Of a stretch of 64,000 nucleotides of DNA, positions 53,915 to 64,000 are shown piece by piece. Below the pieces are notes generated by a model. The model did no database searches, had not been told where the DNA came from, and worked only from the letters and a program-made list of their open reading frames with translations. Source of the stretch: Odontesthes bonariensis (lineage: Eukaryota > Chordata > Actinopteri > Atheriniformes > Atherinopsidae); the NCBI RefSeq assembly GCF_027942865.1, contig NC_134507.1, forward strand, positions 39,528,797-39,592,796, written 5' to 3'. The translations under genes and the position numbers were made by a program. Within the stretch, counting starts at the first letter, position 1; the number at the start of each line of letters is the position of its first letter.

Positions 53915-55300
53915 GCTGGCAAGCTGCTGCCGCGCCTCCCCGCTGTATTCGTTATTTTTATTTTAAGTCTAGTTTTAACGTTGGATTTTAAACCCATCTG
54001 CTAGAATCGGCTTGCTTAAGAAGGTCCAGAATGCGAGACCCAGCACTCTGCGACACCGAATCAGTAGCCAACGGTCTCTACCCGTTTTCTGCCACTGCCT
54101 CGCCACTCGTTAGCAGCTAGCTAGTCCTGTACAGGGCTCACCTGTACGGGACTCCTGTGGCTGGATAAGTCTGTGCTGGTGCGCCCCTCGAAAGCACACC
54201 GGTGTGGGCCGGTCTGTTGCCAGCCGGCTCTCCTGGGAGCCCGTCTGCTCCCGTGGATTGCTGTCAGTGCGGGGGACGCCGCCTCCCTGTAACACTGACG
54301 GTGTCCACCTGCCGACCGGCTAGCCTGCTGCTAATCCCCAACGCCGCCCCCCGTTTCCAGCGAAGCTACAACCAGCACGCCCCACTCCTCTGCCTCCGCT
54401 GCGCTGGCTCTGTGGCTTCACCATCCACCGTTGGATTACGTTGCTGCCGATCTCACACCATGTGATTTTTAATCTGTTCCTCTGTATTGCGCTGTTTGAC
54501 TCTGGCGAGCGCATCTCCGACCCCCTCACCCCAGCTTGTATCCCATCACTACATTCTCAAACGACCAAGATACATCGACGGAGGCTCTGGACGGAACTTT
54601 CACTACACTCAACACAACAGCGATACAAACAGTCGCTCCTTCTGGTCCACTAGGCTCCGCCCCCTTCCCAGCACTGTACGCGTTGCCACGGCGGCCACAT
54701 GCTGTACACCAAGAGCGACCTACGTTACCTGAGCGCCGGAAATAATTATTTCTCTATGGAAGGTGAGCGAACTGGGCGACCAGAGTGGATTCGCCAGGGG
54801 CGAAGAGAGCTGAGCAACCAGAGCGGATTCCAGCGATTAAACTCAAGCTAGTATTATGGTAATGAGCTATGACGTGGTTCGGCGAAAACCAATGACAATC
54901 CACAGATTGTAGGGGTCCGACAATCCGCGGGGTTCGCGGAAACAGACGTGTAAACTTTGGTTCCTATCCAAACAATAGTCGTTTAATCCTGAGACTGTTG
55001 CAATTGCCGCGTCGAGTGCTTCAATACAATAGTGTAGTAACCCCACGCATACCTTTCTCACTGCAATTAAGTTTTATTTCGGATTTTATTTTGAATTTAG
55101 TTTATTTTTTACAGCTGCCTCTGCTATTCCTGCTCTTCTCAGGTGTACCTAATGTAGTTTTACATAATTTGTAACGTGATGTATATCTTGTATAACAAAT
55201 TGTAAATAACAACATGTTTATTCGTGTCCCTGCCCTCTCTGGTTCTGCTCCTATTTCAACTTTTCAAATAGTGCCCTCTGCTGGATGAAATCATACCTCT
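53915..55300. mobile_element. Unclassified insertion in the L2-like LINE
   Basis: RT sequence stops near 53910 (the motif after FDTINHDVL) and resumes near 55310. The intervening 1.4 kb starts GTAGACGTGGGAGGGACCGC, is GC-rich at first and AT-rich later, and has one open stretch (LKRPRYIDGGSGRNFHYTQH at ~54555-54640). It resembles the 5' region of a LINE ORF1, but I could not name it or find a target duplication. Confidence 0.35.
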
Positions 55301-56273
55301 CGCACAGGAAATGGGAGTTCAAATTGGTGATTTGCCATCTTCATACCTCACTTCTTCGGCTGGAGTACCCAGGGCTCAATTTTGGGTCCTGTTTTATTCA
55401 GCCTAAATGTCCATAACTTACCACATGTCTGTAGAAATATAAAGATGCAACCATATGCTGACGACACTGCATTATACTGTCATGCCAATTCAATTCAAGA
55501 AGCTGCTGCAATTCTCTCAGGAGCCACGGTGCCAGTGTCCCATTGGCTCCAAAACTGTTAAAAAGTCTGTATGTTTTACTCCCGGCAACCAACAGAGAGA
55601 CAGCAACCATCAGTCATGGTGGATGCAGAGACAATTGATGTGGTTCAACACTTTAAGTACCTCGGGGTAATCGGTAACCGGCCTCGGGATTCTCATCTCA
55701 ATTTTAAGCAACACGTTAAAAAAGTCACAAATACAATTAAATTGAACTTATCAAATTTCAAACATGCGAGACCCTTCCTAACTATGGAGTCAGCGAAGAC
55801 TTCTACGCATGCAGTGCTACTTCTTCGTATTTCCTACTGTTATACAACATGGTCACATACATCAGAGTGCAAAATCTTGGACTTTGATAGCTATCAGCTG
55901 TTTTTGGATGTCTGTCTCATCTTTAAGGTTTCCAAAGGATTAGCCCCTCCACTATTACAGGATTTCATAAAGACAGAATCCTCTAAAGCAGTGGTTTTCA
56001 ATAGGTGAGGCTCGCCTCCCCTGGGGGGCGCCAAAGAGTCGCAGGGGAGGCGCGGCGAGCCGGCGAAAACGCGCAAAGAAATATAACGGTTTCTGTCAAC
56101 ATCTCAGTGTGTGAATAAGCAGGACTAATGAAAAATGCATCGTTTTCTGATACCACAACAGAAGTCAGCAGAAAGGGAGGAGCCCCCCAAAAAACGTAGG
56201 AAATACGATCCCGAATATTTAAAATTAGGGTTTACGTTCGTGGTCTGGTTCTGAGAGCGCACCTCTGCCGCAA

Positions 56274-58799
56274 TGTGTAGTGTGTAAAGAGACATTGGCA
56301 AATGACAGTGTGCGGCCATGCAAACTGCGCCGTCATTTAGCAACGAAACACACGACTTTAGTTGACAAACCACTGGAGTTTTTTGAGAGGAAACTTGATG
56401 AATTGAGATCACAAAAAGCAGTAATGCGTTCGTTTGGCACCACTAACGCTAAGGCAACTGAGGCATCTTATCGAGCTGCTCTCCATATAGCGAAGGCAGG
56501 CAAGCCCCATACTGATGGAGAAACATTTCTGCTCCCTGCAGCTAGAGATATGTGTTCTGTGATGCTGGGAGAAGCAGCTGCAGCTAAACTTGACACGATC
56601 CCAATGTCTGACAACACCATCCAGCGACGAATATCCGACATGGCTTACGATGTCAAAGAGCAGGTGGTGAACAGTGTTCGCAAAAGCCCCATCCACGCCA
56701 TTCAACTGGATGAGTCCACTGACGTTGCACACTGCGCTCAATTGATGGTGTACGTCAGGTTTATCGAAGAGCAAAGTGTGCGTGAAGATTTTTTGTTTAT
56801 GCGTTCCCCTCCTGCCCGCACAACAGCACATGAACTTTTCAAGGCGCTGAATGATTTTTACCAGGCTGAAGGCCTTGAGTGGAGTCGGTATTGTGGCATA
56901 TGCACGGATGGGGCAAGGGCCATGACCGGCCGTCACAGCGGTCTTGTGAAACAAGTGCAGACCGTTGCCCCTGCCGCTGTTTGGAAACACTGCATCATTC
57001 ATCGCCAGGCTTTAGCAGCAAAAACGATTCCCAACGAATTGCGTGCGGTTCTGGATAATGCAGTGAAAATTGTGAACACAATTAAATCACGAGCCTTAAA
57101 CGCACACCTGTTTAAAATCCTGTGTGATGAAATGGGCGCTCAATTCAAGCAACTGCTCCTGCATTCCGAGGTGAGGTGGCTCTCTCGGGGAAAAGTGCTC
57201 ACCAGGCTCTGCGAGTTGCGAGAAGAAGTCTACCTCTTCCTCACCGAGATTAACTCCCCTCTCGCAAAACATCTGGAAGACATGAACTGTTGGCATATCT
57301 GTCTGACATTTTCGAGCGGATCAACACCCTGAATACTTCTCTCCAGGGCAAAGAGTGCAATGTGTATACGGCACACGACCAAGTGTCCAGCTTCAGGAAG
57401 AAGCTGGATGTGTGGTGTGCCCGTATTGGAAGGGGCTCTGTTGAAATGTTCCCAACATTGGAGGATGCGCTGGAGAAGACAGCGCTGCCGCTTAGCTCTG
57501 TGAAACAGGTCATCAGCGCGCATCTGAGCAGGCTGCGTTAGAGCCCTGCACTCCCGCGGGACTCGCGGGACCCAACGCAAAGCAGTGCGACGCGGGACAC
57601 ATTTTGAAAGCTCATTGCGGGCGCGGGCGGGAGGGGGAGTACCTCGTGCGGGAGCGGTGATAAGCTGCAGTCCCGCTAACTAAAAACGTGAGAGGAAACT
57701 GAGAAACTGAGAAGAAATAAAGCCTAACTAAAAGAAGTTCAAAAGCACGATCTATCTCTCCTTTTATTCAGGAGATGCGCATTGCACAAGGACGAGGGGC
57801 AGGGCAACCTACTTAAATAATAATTGGATTAGATGTTACATTTTCAACATTCTGGGTTTAGAAAATGTAGGGTAATTAACAACACATATTGTTTTCATTC
57901 CACTTGTTTGCATTTAAATCAATGTAACGTGAGCTGTAGGCTTATTTATTTATTCTCAAATCCACTCAAAGTAGAGGGCGGGGCTCCTCCACGCTGTGTT
58001 TAAAATCATATTAACTAAAAATATATACTTTTACTTCCAAGAATGGAAATGTGAGGAGTAGCATATAACATATGTACAATGTATTATTCCCGGTAGATTT
58101 TGGTAGGTATGTTGGGTAGGCTTATTGCTGTAAAGCCTCAGCTGCTTGTGCCATCTAATGCGCTCCTGCACCATGTGCACCACAGTGGTGTGCGCAGCTA
58201 AGATCATGTTTCTTTCCTCAAGCCAATGACAAGAACTTCCGTGAGAAGTAACGCGAATGTCTGAATCATGCCGGAATTGCGAGCGGGAGCGGGACAAAAT
58301 ATGACAGGTGCGGGCAGGAGCGGGACTAAAAATCCTATCTTTTTGCGGGAGCGGGAGTGCACAATGCGGCAGCGGGCGGGCGCGGGACCAGTTCGGACAG
58401 TATTTCGGAGAGGAGCCACTGGGAAACCAGTGGGTCAGAAACCCCTTCTCATTCCCACCCACAGTCCGAGATGATCTGAGCATACAAGAGGAGGAGGCTA
58501 TTGTTGAGCTCAGCTCAAATGTGGACTTGAAACAGAGACTGGTGGAAATGCCGATTACGCGATTCTGGTTGAGTGTCGAGAGCGAGTTTCCCCATGTGTC
58601 CGCAAAAGCCATGAGAGTCCTGATCCCCTTCACCTCCACTTACCTGTGTGAATGTGGGTTTTCTGCTCTCACCCTGATCAAAAATAAATACCGGTCAAGG
58701 CTACAAGTACAGAATGACTTGCGGCTGTTTCTGTCTTCTGTACAACCCCGCATTGAACAGCTGTGCGCATCAAAGGCGCGTCCGCATTGTTCGCATTGA
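56274..58799 (+). pseudogene. hAT transposase, frameshifted and interrupted
   Basis: A zinc-finger-like start (VCKETLANDSVRPCKLRRHL) is followed by SPIHAIQLDESTDVAHCAQL, GICTDGARAMTGRHSG and LLHSEVRWLSRGKVLTRLCE, the usual catalytic blocks of ZBED5-like hAT transposases. A one-base change near 57280 moves the frame (NTSLQGKECNVYTAHDQV continues in it). After the GC-rich insertion the end reads FWLSVESEFPHVSAKAMRVL and LCECGFSALTLIKNKYRSRL, then a stop at 58797-58799. Not functional as it stands. Confidence 0.85.
57542..58400. mobile_element. GC-rich insertion in the hAT transposase
   Basis: Starts GAGCCCTGCACTCCCGCGGG and ends in repeated GCGGGAGCGGGAGTGC-like words, GCGGGCGCGGGACC. Between them is AT-rich non-coding DNA. 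The ends look like those of a non-autonomous hAT family, but the outermost bases do not pair cleanly and I saw no exact duplication. Confidence 0.5.
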
Positions 58800-58892
58800 G
58801 AACGCTTGAGAACATGGTTGTTAAAATAGCAACAGGTTTAAATTGTGTATAATTAGCCTAAAAAGTAAATCAGAATCTGGAATATGTTGACG

Positions 58893-58940
58893 TCTATCTT
58901 TATTATTATTATTATTATTAGGCCTATTATTATTATTTCA
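58893..58940. repeat. (ATT)n microsatellite
   Basis: An imperfect run of ATT trinucleotides, interrupted once by AGGCCT. Confidence 0.85.
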
Positions 58941-59269
58941 GTTGACGTCTCCTGTTGACATGAGTTAAGTTGGACATTGGCGTCTGTTTAGTCTGCTGTT
59001 GAAAATGATTGTTTATGAAATTGTTCTAATGACAGTTCAATTTTAGGCCCTCTGTTCCCTCTGTTCGTGATGTTTCAGTAGGCTAAAAGTAGCCTCTAAG
59101 ATGGAAATATTTGGATGGACATTTTATGAATAAGCCTTTTTTTTTATGAATGTAGGCTACTTTGTTAAAAGAAATACAATTAAAAAAATACATGTATTGG
59201 GCTATCAGTTGTTTTTGAAACACACCATTGTAGGAACACAAAGGAAAGATGCATTTACTGTAGGGACCT

Positions 59270-59294
59270 GGGGGGGGGGGGGGGGGGGGGGGGG
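59270..59294. repeat. 25-base G run
   Basis: An uninterrupted G tract near the right end of the hAT element. It could form a quadruplex and is prone to length errors in sequencing. Confidence 0.9.
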
Positions 59295-59798
59295 CGGCTT
59301 TGTTATCTTTACCTATTCCAAGGGGAGGCTCACATTCAATGAATTTGAAACCCCCTGCTCTAGAGTAAACACCAGAGCACTAGAGGACACTGATGTGCAA
59401 TGATGCAGGACTAAGTTTGGCCAAATGGTGGAGTCCATCAGAGGAACAGTGCTGGAACACACTGCCAACTCGTGTTAGAAACTGGGACAATTCCACCACC
59501 TTTAAAAAGACCCTTAAACAGTGGTTGAAAACAGCCAGAGCTGCTCTCATGGGTCACCTCTCCGTCTTTTCCCTTTTGTGTACGGACTCTTAACTTTGAT
59601 GTGAATCCTTCCAGATATTTTCTGTTTGTTTGTTTTTTAGTTTTTTGTCATGGTGTATTGTCTGTATGTTTTTATGATACCTGCCTAAGGACAACGGAGG
59701 AAATTTAGATACATAGATGCTTTGCTGATATGTTGTTTAATGTGCAGTGTCCTAACCGAATAAATAAGAAATAAAATAAAAACGTCCTCCACACTGAC

Positions 59799-60838
59799 CT
59801 GTGGCCCGGTGGACCCAGAGGATGAGCGGGCTCGTTTCCTGGTGGAGGGGTTCAGCTCCTGGTTCAGCTCCTGGTTCAGCTCCTGGTTCTGCTCCTGGTT
59901 CAGCTCCTGGTTCAGCTCCTGGTTCTGCTCCTGGTTCTGCTCCTGCTCCTGCTTCTGCTCCTGGTTCAGTTCCTGGTGCTTCAGCTCCTGATCCAGCTCC
60001 TGGTACTGCTCCTGCTTCAGCTCCTGGTTCTGCTCCTGGTTCAGCTCCTGGTTCTGCTCCTGCTTCAGCTCCTGCTTCAGCTCCTGCTTCAGCTCCTGCT
60101 TTTGCTCCTGCTTCAGCTCCTGCTTCAGCTCCTGCTTCAGCTCCTGCTTCTGCTCCTGCTTCAGCTCCTGCTTCTGCTCCTGCTTCTGCTCCTGGTTCTG
60201 CTCCTGGTTCAGCTCCTGGTTCAGCTCCTGGTTCAGCTCCCGGTTCTGCTCCTGGTTCTGCTCCTGCTCCTGGTTCAGTTCCTGGTGCTTCAGCTCCTGA
60301 TCCAGCTCCTGGTTCTGCTCCTGGTTCTGCTCCTGGTTCAGCTCCTGCTCCTGCTTCTGCTCCTGGTTCAGTTCCTGGTGCTTCAGCTCCTGATCCAGCT
60401 CCTGGTACTGCTCCTGCTTCAGCTCCTGGTTCTGCTCCTGGTTCTGCTCCTGGTACTGCTCCTGGTACTGCTCCTGCTTCAGCTCCTGGTTCTGCTCCTG
60501 CTTCAGCTTCTGCTCCTGCTTCTGCTCCTGATCCAGCTCCTGGTACTGCTCCTGCTTCAGCTCCTGGTTCTGCTCCTGGTTCTGCTCCTGGTTCTGCTCC
60601 TGGTTCAGCTCCTGGTTCAGCTCCCGGTTCAGTTCCTGGTACTGCTCCTGGTACTGCTCCTGCTTCAGCTCCTGGTTCTGCTCCTGCTTCAGCTTCTGCT
60701 CCTGGTTCAGTTCCTGGTGCTTCAGCTCCTGATCCAGCTCCTGGTACTGCTCCTGCTTCAGCTCCTGGCTCTGCTCCTGCTTCAGCTCCTGCTTCTGCTC
60801 CTGGTTCTGCTCCATTCTGGTTCTCCGACTGATGGACT
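59799..60838 (-). CDS. Gln/Glu-repeat exon, likely N-terminus of the zinc-finger gene
   Basis: A minus-strand exon lies between an acceptor (GTTGTAG, 60839-60840) and a donor (CACAG/GTCAGT, 59797-59798), phase 0 at its end. It reads ESISRRTRMEQNQEQKQELK, then about 80 tetrapeptide repeats of the type EQNQ, ELKQ, ELNQ, EQYQ and ELDQ, then LNPSTRKRARSSSGSTGPQ. The basic tail is a likely nuclear-localisation signal. Fish C2H2 genes often have a short exon of this kind before the finger exon. Both strands are open in several frames because the 12-bp unit has no stops; splice sites and the downstream phase choose this frame. The connection to 48363-49985 is inferred. Confidence 0.65.
59840..60815. 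repeat. 12-bp coding minisatellite
   Basis: About 80 tandem units of CTGGTTCAGCTC and variants (CTGCTTCAGCTC, CTGGTTCTGCTC, CTGGTACTGCTC, CTGATCCAGCTC). Some higher-order blocks of ~100-180 bp repeat, for example GTTCCTGGTGCTTCAGCTCC four times. It probably varies in length between individuals. Confidence 0.9.
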
Positions 60839-61160
60839 CTACAACAGTCAGCACATACGATAAGATCCAGCTGTGAAGTGCAGCATGTTAAACCACACCC
60901 ACTTTTCTTCTTCTCTTGATAACCTTTCTGCACAGTTTTTAACCATCCAGTCACATTCCATTAAACTCATTACTGTGGGTTTTTATTTAAATCCCTGTGA
61001 ACTTTAAAATGCTTCTTTAAAGACCCACTAAGGTCAAGGTTCAAAATATTTGTAGCTTTTTTATCAAATTCAGAAAAAAAATGTAATAAAATACTCTGTA
61101 GACCGACACCCACTGTGTGCAATATCCCATAAATCTCATCTGAGTCAGTGTAAGGCTTTG
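60839..61160. other. No recognised gene
   Basis: Non-coding sequence upstream of the Gln/Glu exon. A promoter of the zinc-finger gene could lie here, but no specific motif was recognised. Confidence 0.3.
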
Positions 61161-61368
61161 CGGTAAGACATATTGCATCACTTCCTGTTACCTTCCTTGT
61201 GTACTGTGGAATTTCTTGGACTACTGATTATCACTTTATTTCTACCTATAACTTACACAATTTTGCATAGTTAAACTCTATAGCTTACCGTTCTGTTCTA
61301 ACACACTCCTACAGATCTTTAATCTTTATTTTCACTTTTTAGCGGTGTGTCTGGTTCTCTAGCTTAGC

Positions 61369-62147
61369 ATGGCTACCAGTTCTCTCCCTCCATCTCCTGC
61401 TTTCACCTGCTCCGTGTGTCAGATGTTTAGGTACTCCTCGGACTCCTTTGGCGATAATGGTACATGTAACAAATGTAGTCTTTTTGTAGTTTTGGAGGCG
61501 AGGTTATCTGAATTGGAAGCTCGGCTCTGCACTGTTGAAAATCAACCGATAGCGAGCCAGGTCCTTTTAGCCAGTGTGGAGCCACCTAGCGTAGCTAGCT
61601 CAATTAGCCTCTCCCTAGCAGAACCTGAGCAGCCGGGATTACAGGGTGGCTGGGTGACTGTCAGGAAGAGGCATAGCTCTAAAGTCAAGCCCGTTGTTCA
61701 CCATCGACCTGTCCACGCTTCAAATAGATTTTCACCACTCAGCGACACATCATATAGTTACGCCAATCGGAGGTCACTAAAATTAATGTTGCATCGGTGT
61801 GTAATTTTGCCCAAACAATGTGGGACTCCGTAGTTTTCTCTGGACCCCTGCCAAATCTGACCAGTGATGACATGTTTAGCCGTATGTCCTCCTTCAACTG
61901 CTGGTTGTCTAGATGGTGTCCAGCAAACAACGTGGGCTACATAGATAATTGGCAATCTTTCTGGAGAAAACCTGGTCTGATGAGGAGAGACAGCATCCAT
62001 CCCACTTTGGAAAGAGTTGCTCTCATTTCTAGAAATATGGACACATTTATTTGTGCTTTAAAGCCGACTGCAAGAAAGCTGGAGAGACAGTGGCGTTCCT
62101 CTAATTTACAATTAACACAAAAGGAGCAAATCCTCCTAATATCCTAA
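61369..62147 (+). pseudogene. LINE ORF1 (coiled coil and esterase remnant)
   Basis: The first 150 codons hold a CxxC pair (CSVCQMF, CNKCSLF) and a heptad-like stretch (LEARLSELEARLCTVE), typical of fish L2/CR1 ORF1. Then a deletion and frame change lead to the last part of an SGNH esterase domain. Inactive. Confidence 0.7.
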
Positions 62148-62157
62148 TATTCTCCTG

Positions 62158-62928
62158 CCAGTTTGGGAGGCAGAGCCTTCAGTTATCAGGCCCCTCTGTG
62201 TGGAACCAGCTGCCAGTTTGGGAGGCAGAGCCTTCAGTTATCAGGCCCCTCTGTGTGGAACCAGCTGCCAGTTTGGGAGGCAGAGCCTTCAGTTTTCAGG
62301 CCCCTCTGTGTGGAACCAGCTGCCAGTTTGGGAGGCAGAGCCTTCAGTTATCAGGCCCCTCTGTGTGGAACCAGCTGCCAGTTTGGGAGGCAGAGCCTTC
62401 AGTTATCAGGCCCCTCTCTGTGGAATCAGCTGCCAGTTTGGGAGGCAGAGCCTTCAGTTATCAGGCCCCTCTCTGTGGAACCAGCTGCCAGTTTGGGAGG
62501 CAGAGCCTTCAGTTATCAGGCCCCTCTGTGTGGAACCAGCTGCCAGTTTGGGAGGCAGAGCCTTCAGTTATCAGGCCCCTCTCTGTGGAATCAGCTGCCA
62601 GTTTGGGAGGCAGAGCCTTCAGTTATCAGGCCCCTCTCTGTGGAACCAGCTGCCAGTTTGGGAGGCAGAGCCTTCAGTTATCAGGCCCCTCTGTGTGGAA
62701 CCAGCTGCCAGTTTGGGAGGCAGAGCCTTCAGTTATCAGGCCCCTCTGTGTGGAACCAGCTGCCAGTTTGGGAGGCAGAGCCTTCAGTTATCAGGCCCCT
62801 CTGTGTGGAACCAGCTGCCAGTTTGGGAGGCAGAGCCTTCAGTTATCAGGCCCCTCTGTGTGGAACCAGCTGCCAGTTTGGGCGGCAGAGCCTTCAGTTA
62901 TCAGGCCCCTCTCTTGTGGAATAAGCTG
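62158..62928 (+). repeat. 55-bp minisatellite made from a LINE reverse-transcriptase end
   Basis: Fourteen tandem units, each CCAGTTTGGGAGGCAGAGCC, TTCAGTTATCAGGCCCCTCT, GTGTGGAACCAGCTG, with a few changes. The unit equals one stretch of the LINE (RAFSYQAPLLWNKLP). It has no stop in any plus-strand frame, and 55 is not a multiple of three, so long open frames arise in all three frames by repetition and do not indicate a gene. Confidence 0.95.
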
Positions 62929-63090
62929 CCAGTAAATGTCTGGGAAGCAGACACCCTTTCCACTTTTAAGACCAGGCTTAAAACTTTCCTTTCTGATAAA
63001 GCTTATAGTTAGGGATGGCTCAGGTGATCCTGAAACATCCCATAGTTCTGCTGCTATAGGCCCAGACTGCCGGGGGAGCTCATCTGTCAC

Positions 63091-63527
63091 ACCAGGGTTC
63101 TAGCTAGCGCAAACTTGCGTCACGGCCCGCTACGCTATAATTTTGGACCGCTACGCTTATTTCCAATACAGCATAACGACATTTTGTCTGTATTTATTTG
63201 TACAATAACGCCAGATCAATGCCATTTTCACCTTTCTGACAAACTTGACACATTTTTCGCGATGGCAGCCAAGATGGGTTGCGCTGCCTGTCAGTACAAC
63301 CGCAGACGAAACTGTAGCTCTAGGCAGAGGCACTCCGCGTCCGCGGCTCCTAGAATCTCTGGTAAGAGTGCTCCGTACCCATGGTTTCTCACACACGCAG
63401 AAGCCCACATGTAAGGGGATTCGGCAGAAATCATGTTAGAATAGCTGTAGCCTATTTTAACTCGTCCCTTTTTGAAGTAACCAAAAACGGTCAAGGTTGC
63501 TGTGCTTTTTCAAAGCTTCTTACATAC
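63091..63527. other. No recognised gene
   Basis: Non-coding stretch. A possible donor-like site near 63362 is not supported by any coding frame I recognise. Confidence 0.3.
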
Positions 63528-64000
63528 AATGGCCCTCATTTATCAAGCCGTCGTAGAAAGCATCGTTGATATGAGCGGAGAACTCGTCGTACGCAGAGGC
63601 CTAAGTGAGATTTACAGAACATGCGTACCACACCAATCCCATCGTAAGACCGAGCGGCTGTTGATAAATCCGGCGGCTGAAATCCATCGTAATGATCCTA
63701 ACCACGCCTTCTACAAAAGGCTGCACCTCTAGAATTTGCGACATGGAAAGACGAAAGGCGGCAAAGAAACGCTGTCAACGCTGTTGACAGCTGGGACGGC
63801 TGTCAACAGCGTTGGCGATGTAAATCGCAGACCGGACGAGTTATGTATTTTCCCCTACTGTGATGGTCAATAAAATGTGATAAACTCCAGATTAAATTAA
63901 ATCTAAAATTGAACGATGTTTTACTTTTTCTCCAATAAGATCAGGAAGAAGTGGTCCGATATGAAATTTGCAGCTCTCCGACGCAGCATGTCACAACCGG
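63528..64000 (+). mobile_element. Harbinger-like element end (cut by window edge)
   Basis: The end ATGGCCCTCATTTATCAAGC is typical of a common fish Harbinger/ISL2EU-type family. At 63743 a frame starts MERRKAAKKRCQRC, similar in kind to the basic start of the Myb-like accessory protein. The right end is outside the window. Confidence 0.45.
63777..63813. repeat. 14-bp perfect hairpin
   Basis: AACGCTGTTGACAG and CTGTCAACAGCGTT are exact inverted copies around a 9-bp loop, inside the Harbinger-like element. Confidence 0.9.

Larger units (their letters stand above)
55989..59357 (+). mobile_element. hAT transposon (ZBED5/GTF2IRD2-like), broken
   Basis: The ends are CAGTGGTTTTCAA and, inverted, CAGGGGGTTTCAA. 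The 8-bp flanks CTCTAAAG (55981-55988) and CTCTAGAG (59358-59365) agree at seven bases. The subterminal AGGTGAGGCTCGCCTCCCC at the left resembles the inverted GTGAGCCTCCCC at the right. It carries one transposase gene in plus orientation, interrupted by a GC-rich insertion at about 57542-58400. Confidence 0.8.
52440..59600 (+). mobile_element. L2-like LINE in four pieces
   Basis: Plus-strand order is kept across three interruptions. The endonuclease is at 52444-52860 (IDILGISESWLTH, then LADFNINWDI); the RT fingers are at 53440-53910 (YRPISIFPRISKVAEK and HPMQFGFRKFHSAETA); the RT palm is at 55310-55980 (GVPRAQFWVLF, PYADDTALYCHAN, FKYLGV); the C-terminus is at 59366-59590 (WNTLPTRVRNWD, FKKTLKQWLK). 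Many frame changes make it inactive. It fills the intron between the zinc-finger exons. Confidence 0.75.
61160..63090 (+). mobile_element. L2-like LINE, internally deleted
   Basis: The 5' UTR and start of ORF1 are at the left (MATSSLPPSPAFTCSVCQMF at 61369). The end of an esterase-like domain follows at about 61830-62080 ([13 protein letters not shown], then [20 protein letters not shown] with the Asp and His of an SGNH-type site). The LINE then jumps straight to the C-terminal end of the reverse transcriptase (LLWNKLPVNVWEADTLSTFK at 62920). All of the endonuclease and most of the RT are gone; a 55-bp minisatellite lies at the junction. Confidence 0.75.

Noticed and set aside
59752-60954. 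Open frames GAEPGAEP (minus) and GSAPGSAP or LLVLLLQL (plus) across the 12-bp repeat
   Set aside because: The unit lacks stops in these frames; only the EQNQ/ELKQ frame fits the splice sites and the phase of the finger exon.
62163-63012. Three long overlapping open frames of 245-270 codons
   Set aside because: By-products of a stop-free 55-bp unit whose length is not a multiple of three.

Overview
The window looks like teleost fish genomic DNA. The main clues are Rex3-, Rex1- and L2-like LINEs, a Keno-type (Tx1 clade) LINE inside a U2 snRNA gene, several hAT, PIF/Harbinger and Tc1 elements, a long tandem C2H2 zinc-finger gene, and spliced vertebrate-style genes. It is mostly mobile DNA. I recognise no retrovirus-like, LTR or Polinton element and no CRISPR array.

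Layout. 1-6570: interspersed repeats and a non-autonomous hAT element that was invaded by a Rex3 LINE, itself invaded by a composite insertion. 6571-22935: a small-RNA gene cluster with U1 genes (three full copies in a 712-bp tandem array plus one split copy), U5, two broken 5S rRNA genes and U2. 6624-15322: an 8.7-kb transposon-like unit that splits a U1 gene and is flanked by a 7-bp direct repeat of U1 sequence. It carries a ten-exon DUF6729/DDE-transposase-like gene. 17567-20368: a shorter relative that begins 33 bp after the third U1 gene. 22936-32412: a full-length Keno LINE inside U2, interrupted in ORF1 by a complete 3.9-kb hAT transposon with an 8-bp target duplication. A second Keno 5' end with its own U2 start lies at 20369-21285.

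32.8-46.3 kb holds a spliced OB-fold gene, Tc1 and hAT remnants, a Harbinger element nested in an L2-like LINE and itself hit by a TIR element, two tRNA genes (Pro, Thr) on a duplicated unit, and an internally deleted Rex3. 48.4-60.8 kb is best read as one minus-strand zinc-finger gene: a 19-finger exon and, about 10 kb upstream, a Gln/Glu-repeat exon. The intron between them is filled by an L2-like LINE that was split by a hAT element. The end of the window has a collapsed L2-like LINE with an expanded 55-bp minisatellite, and the edge of another Harbinger-like element.

The main biological point is that the snRNA genes act as landing sites. Keno occupies U2, which is known for that family. 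A DUF6729-type DNA element appears to have used U1, which I do not recognise as described. Splice sites and element ends were read by eye; family names rest on motifs I recognise, not on searches.
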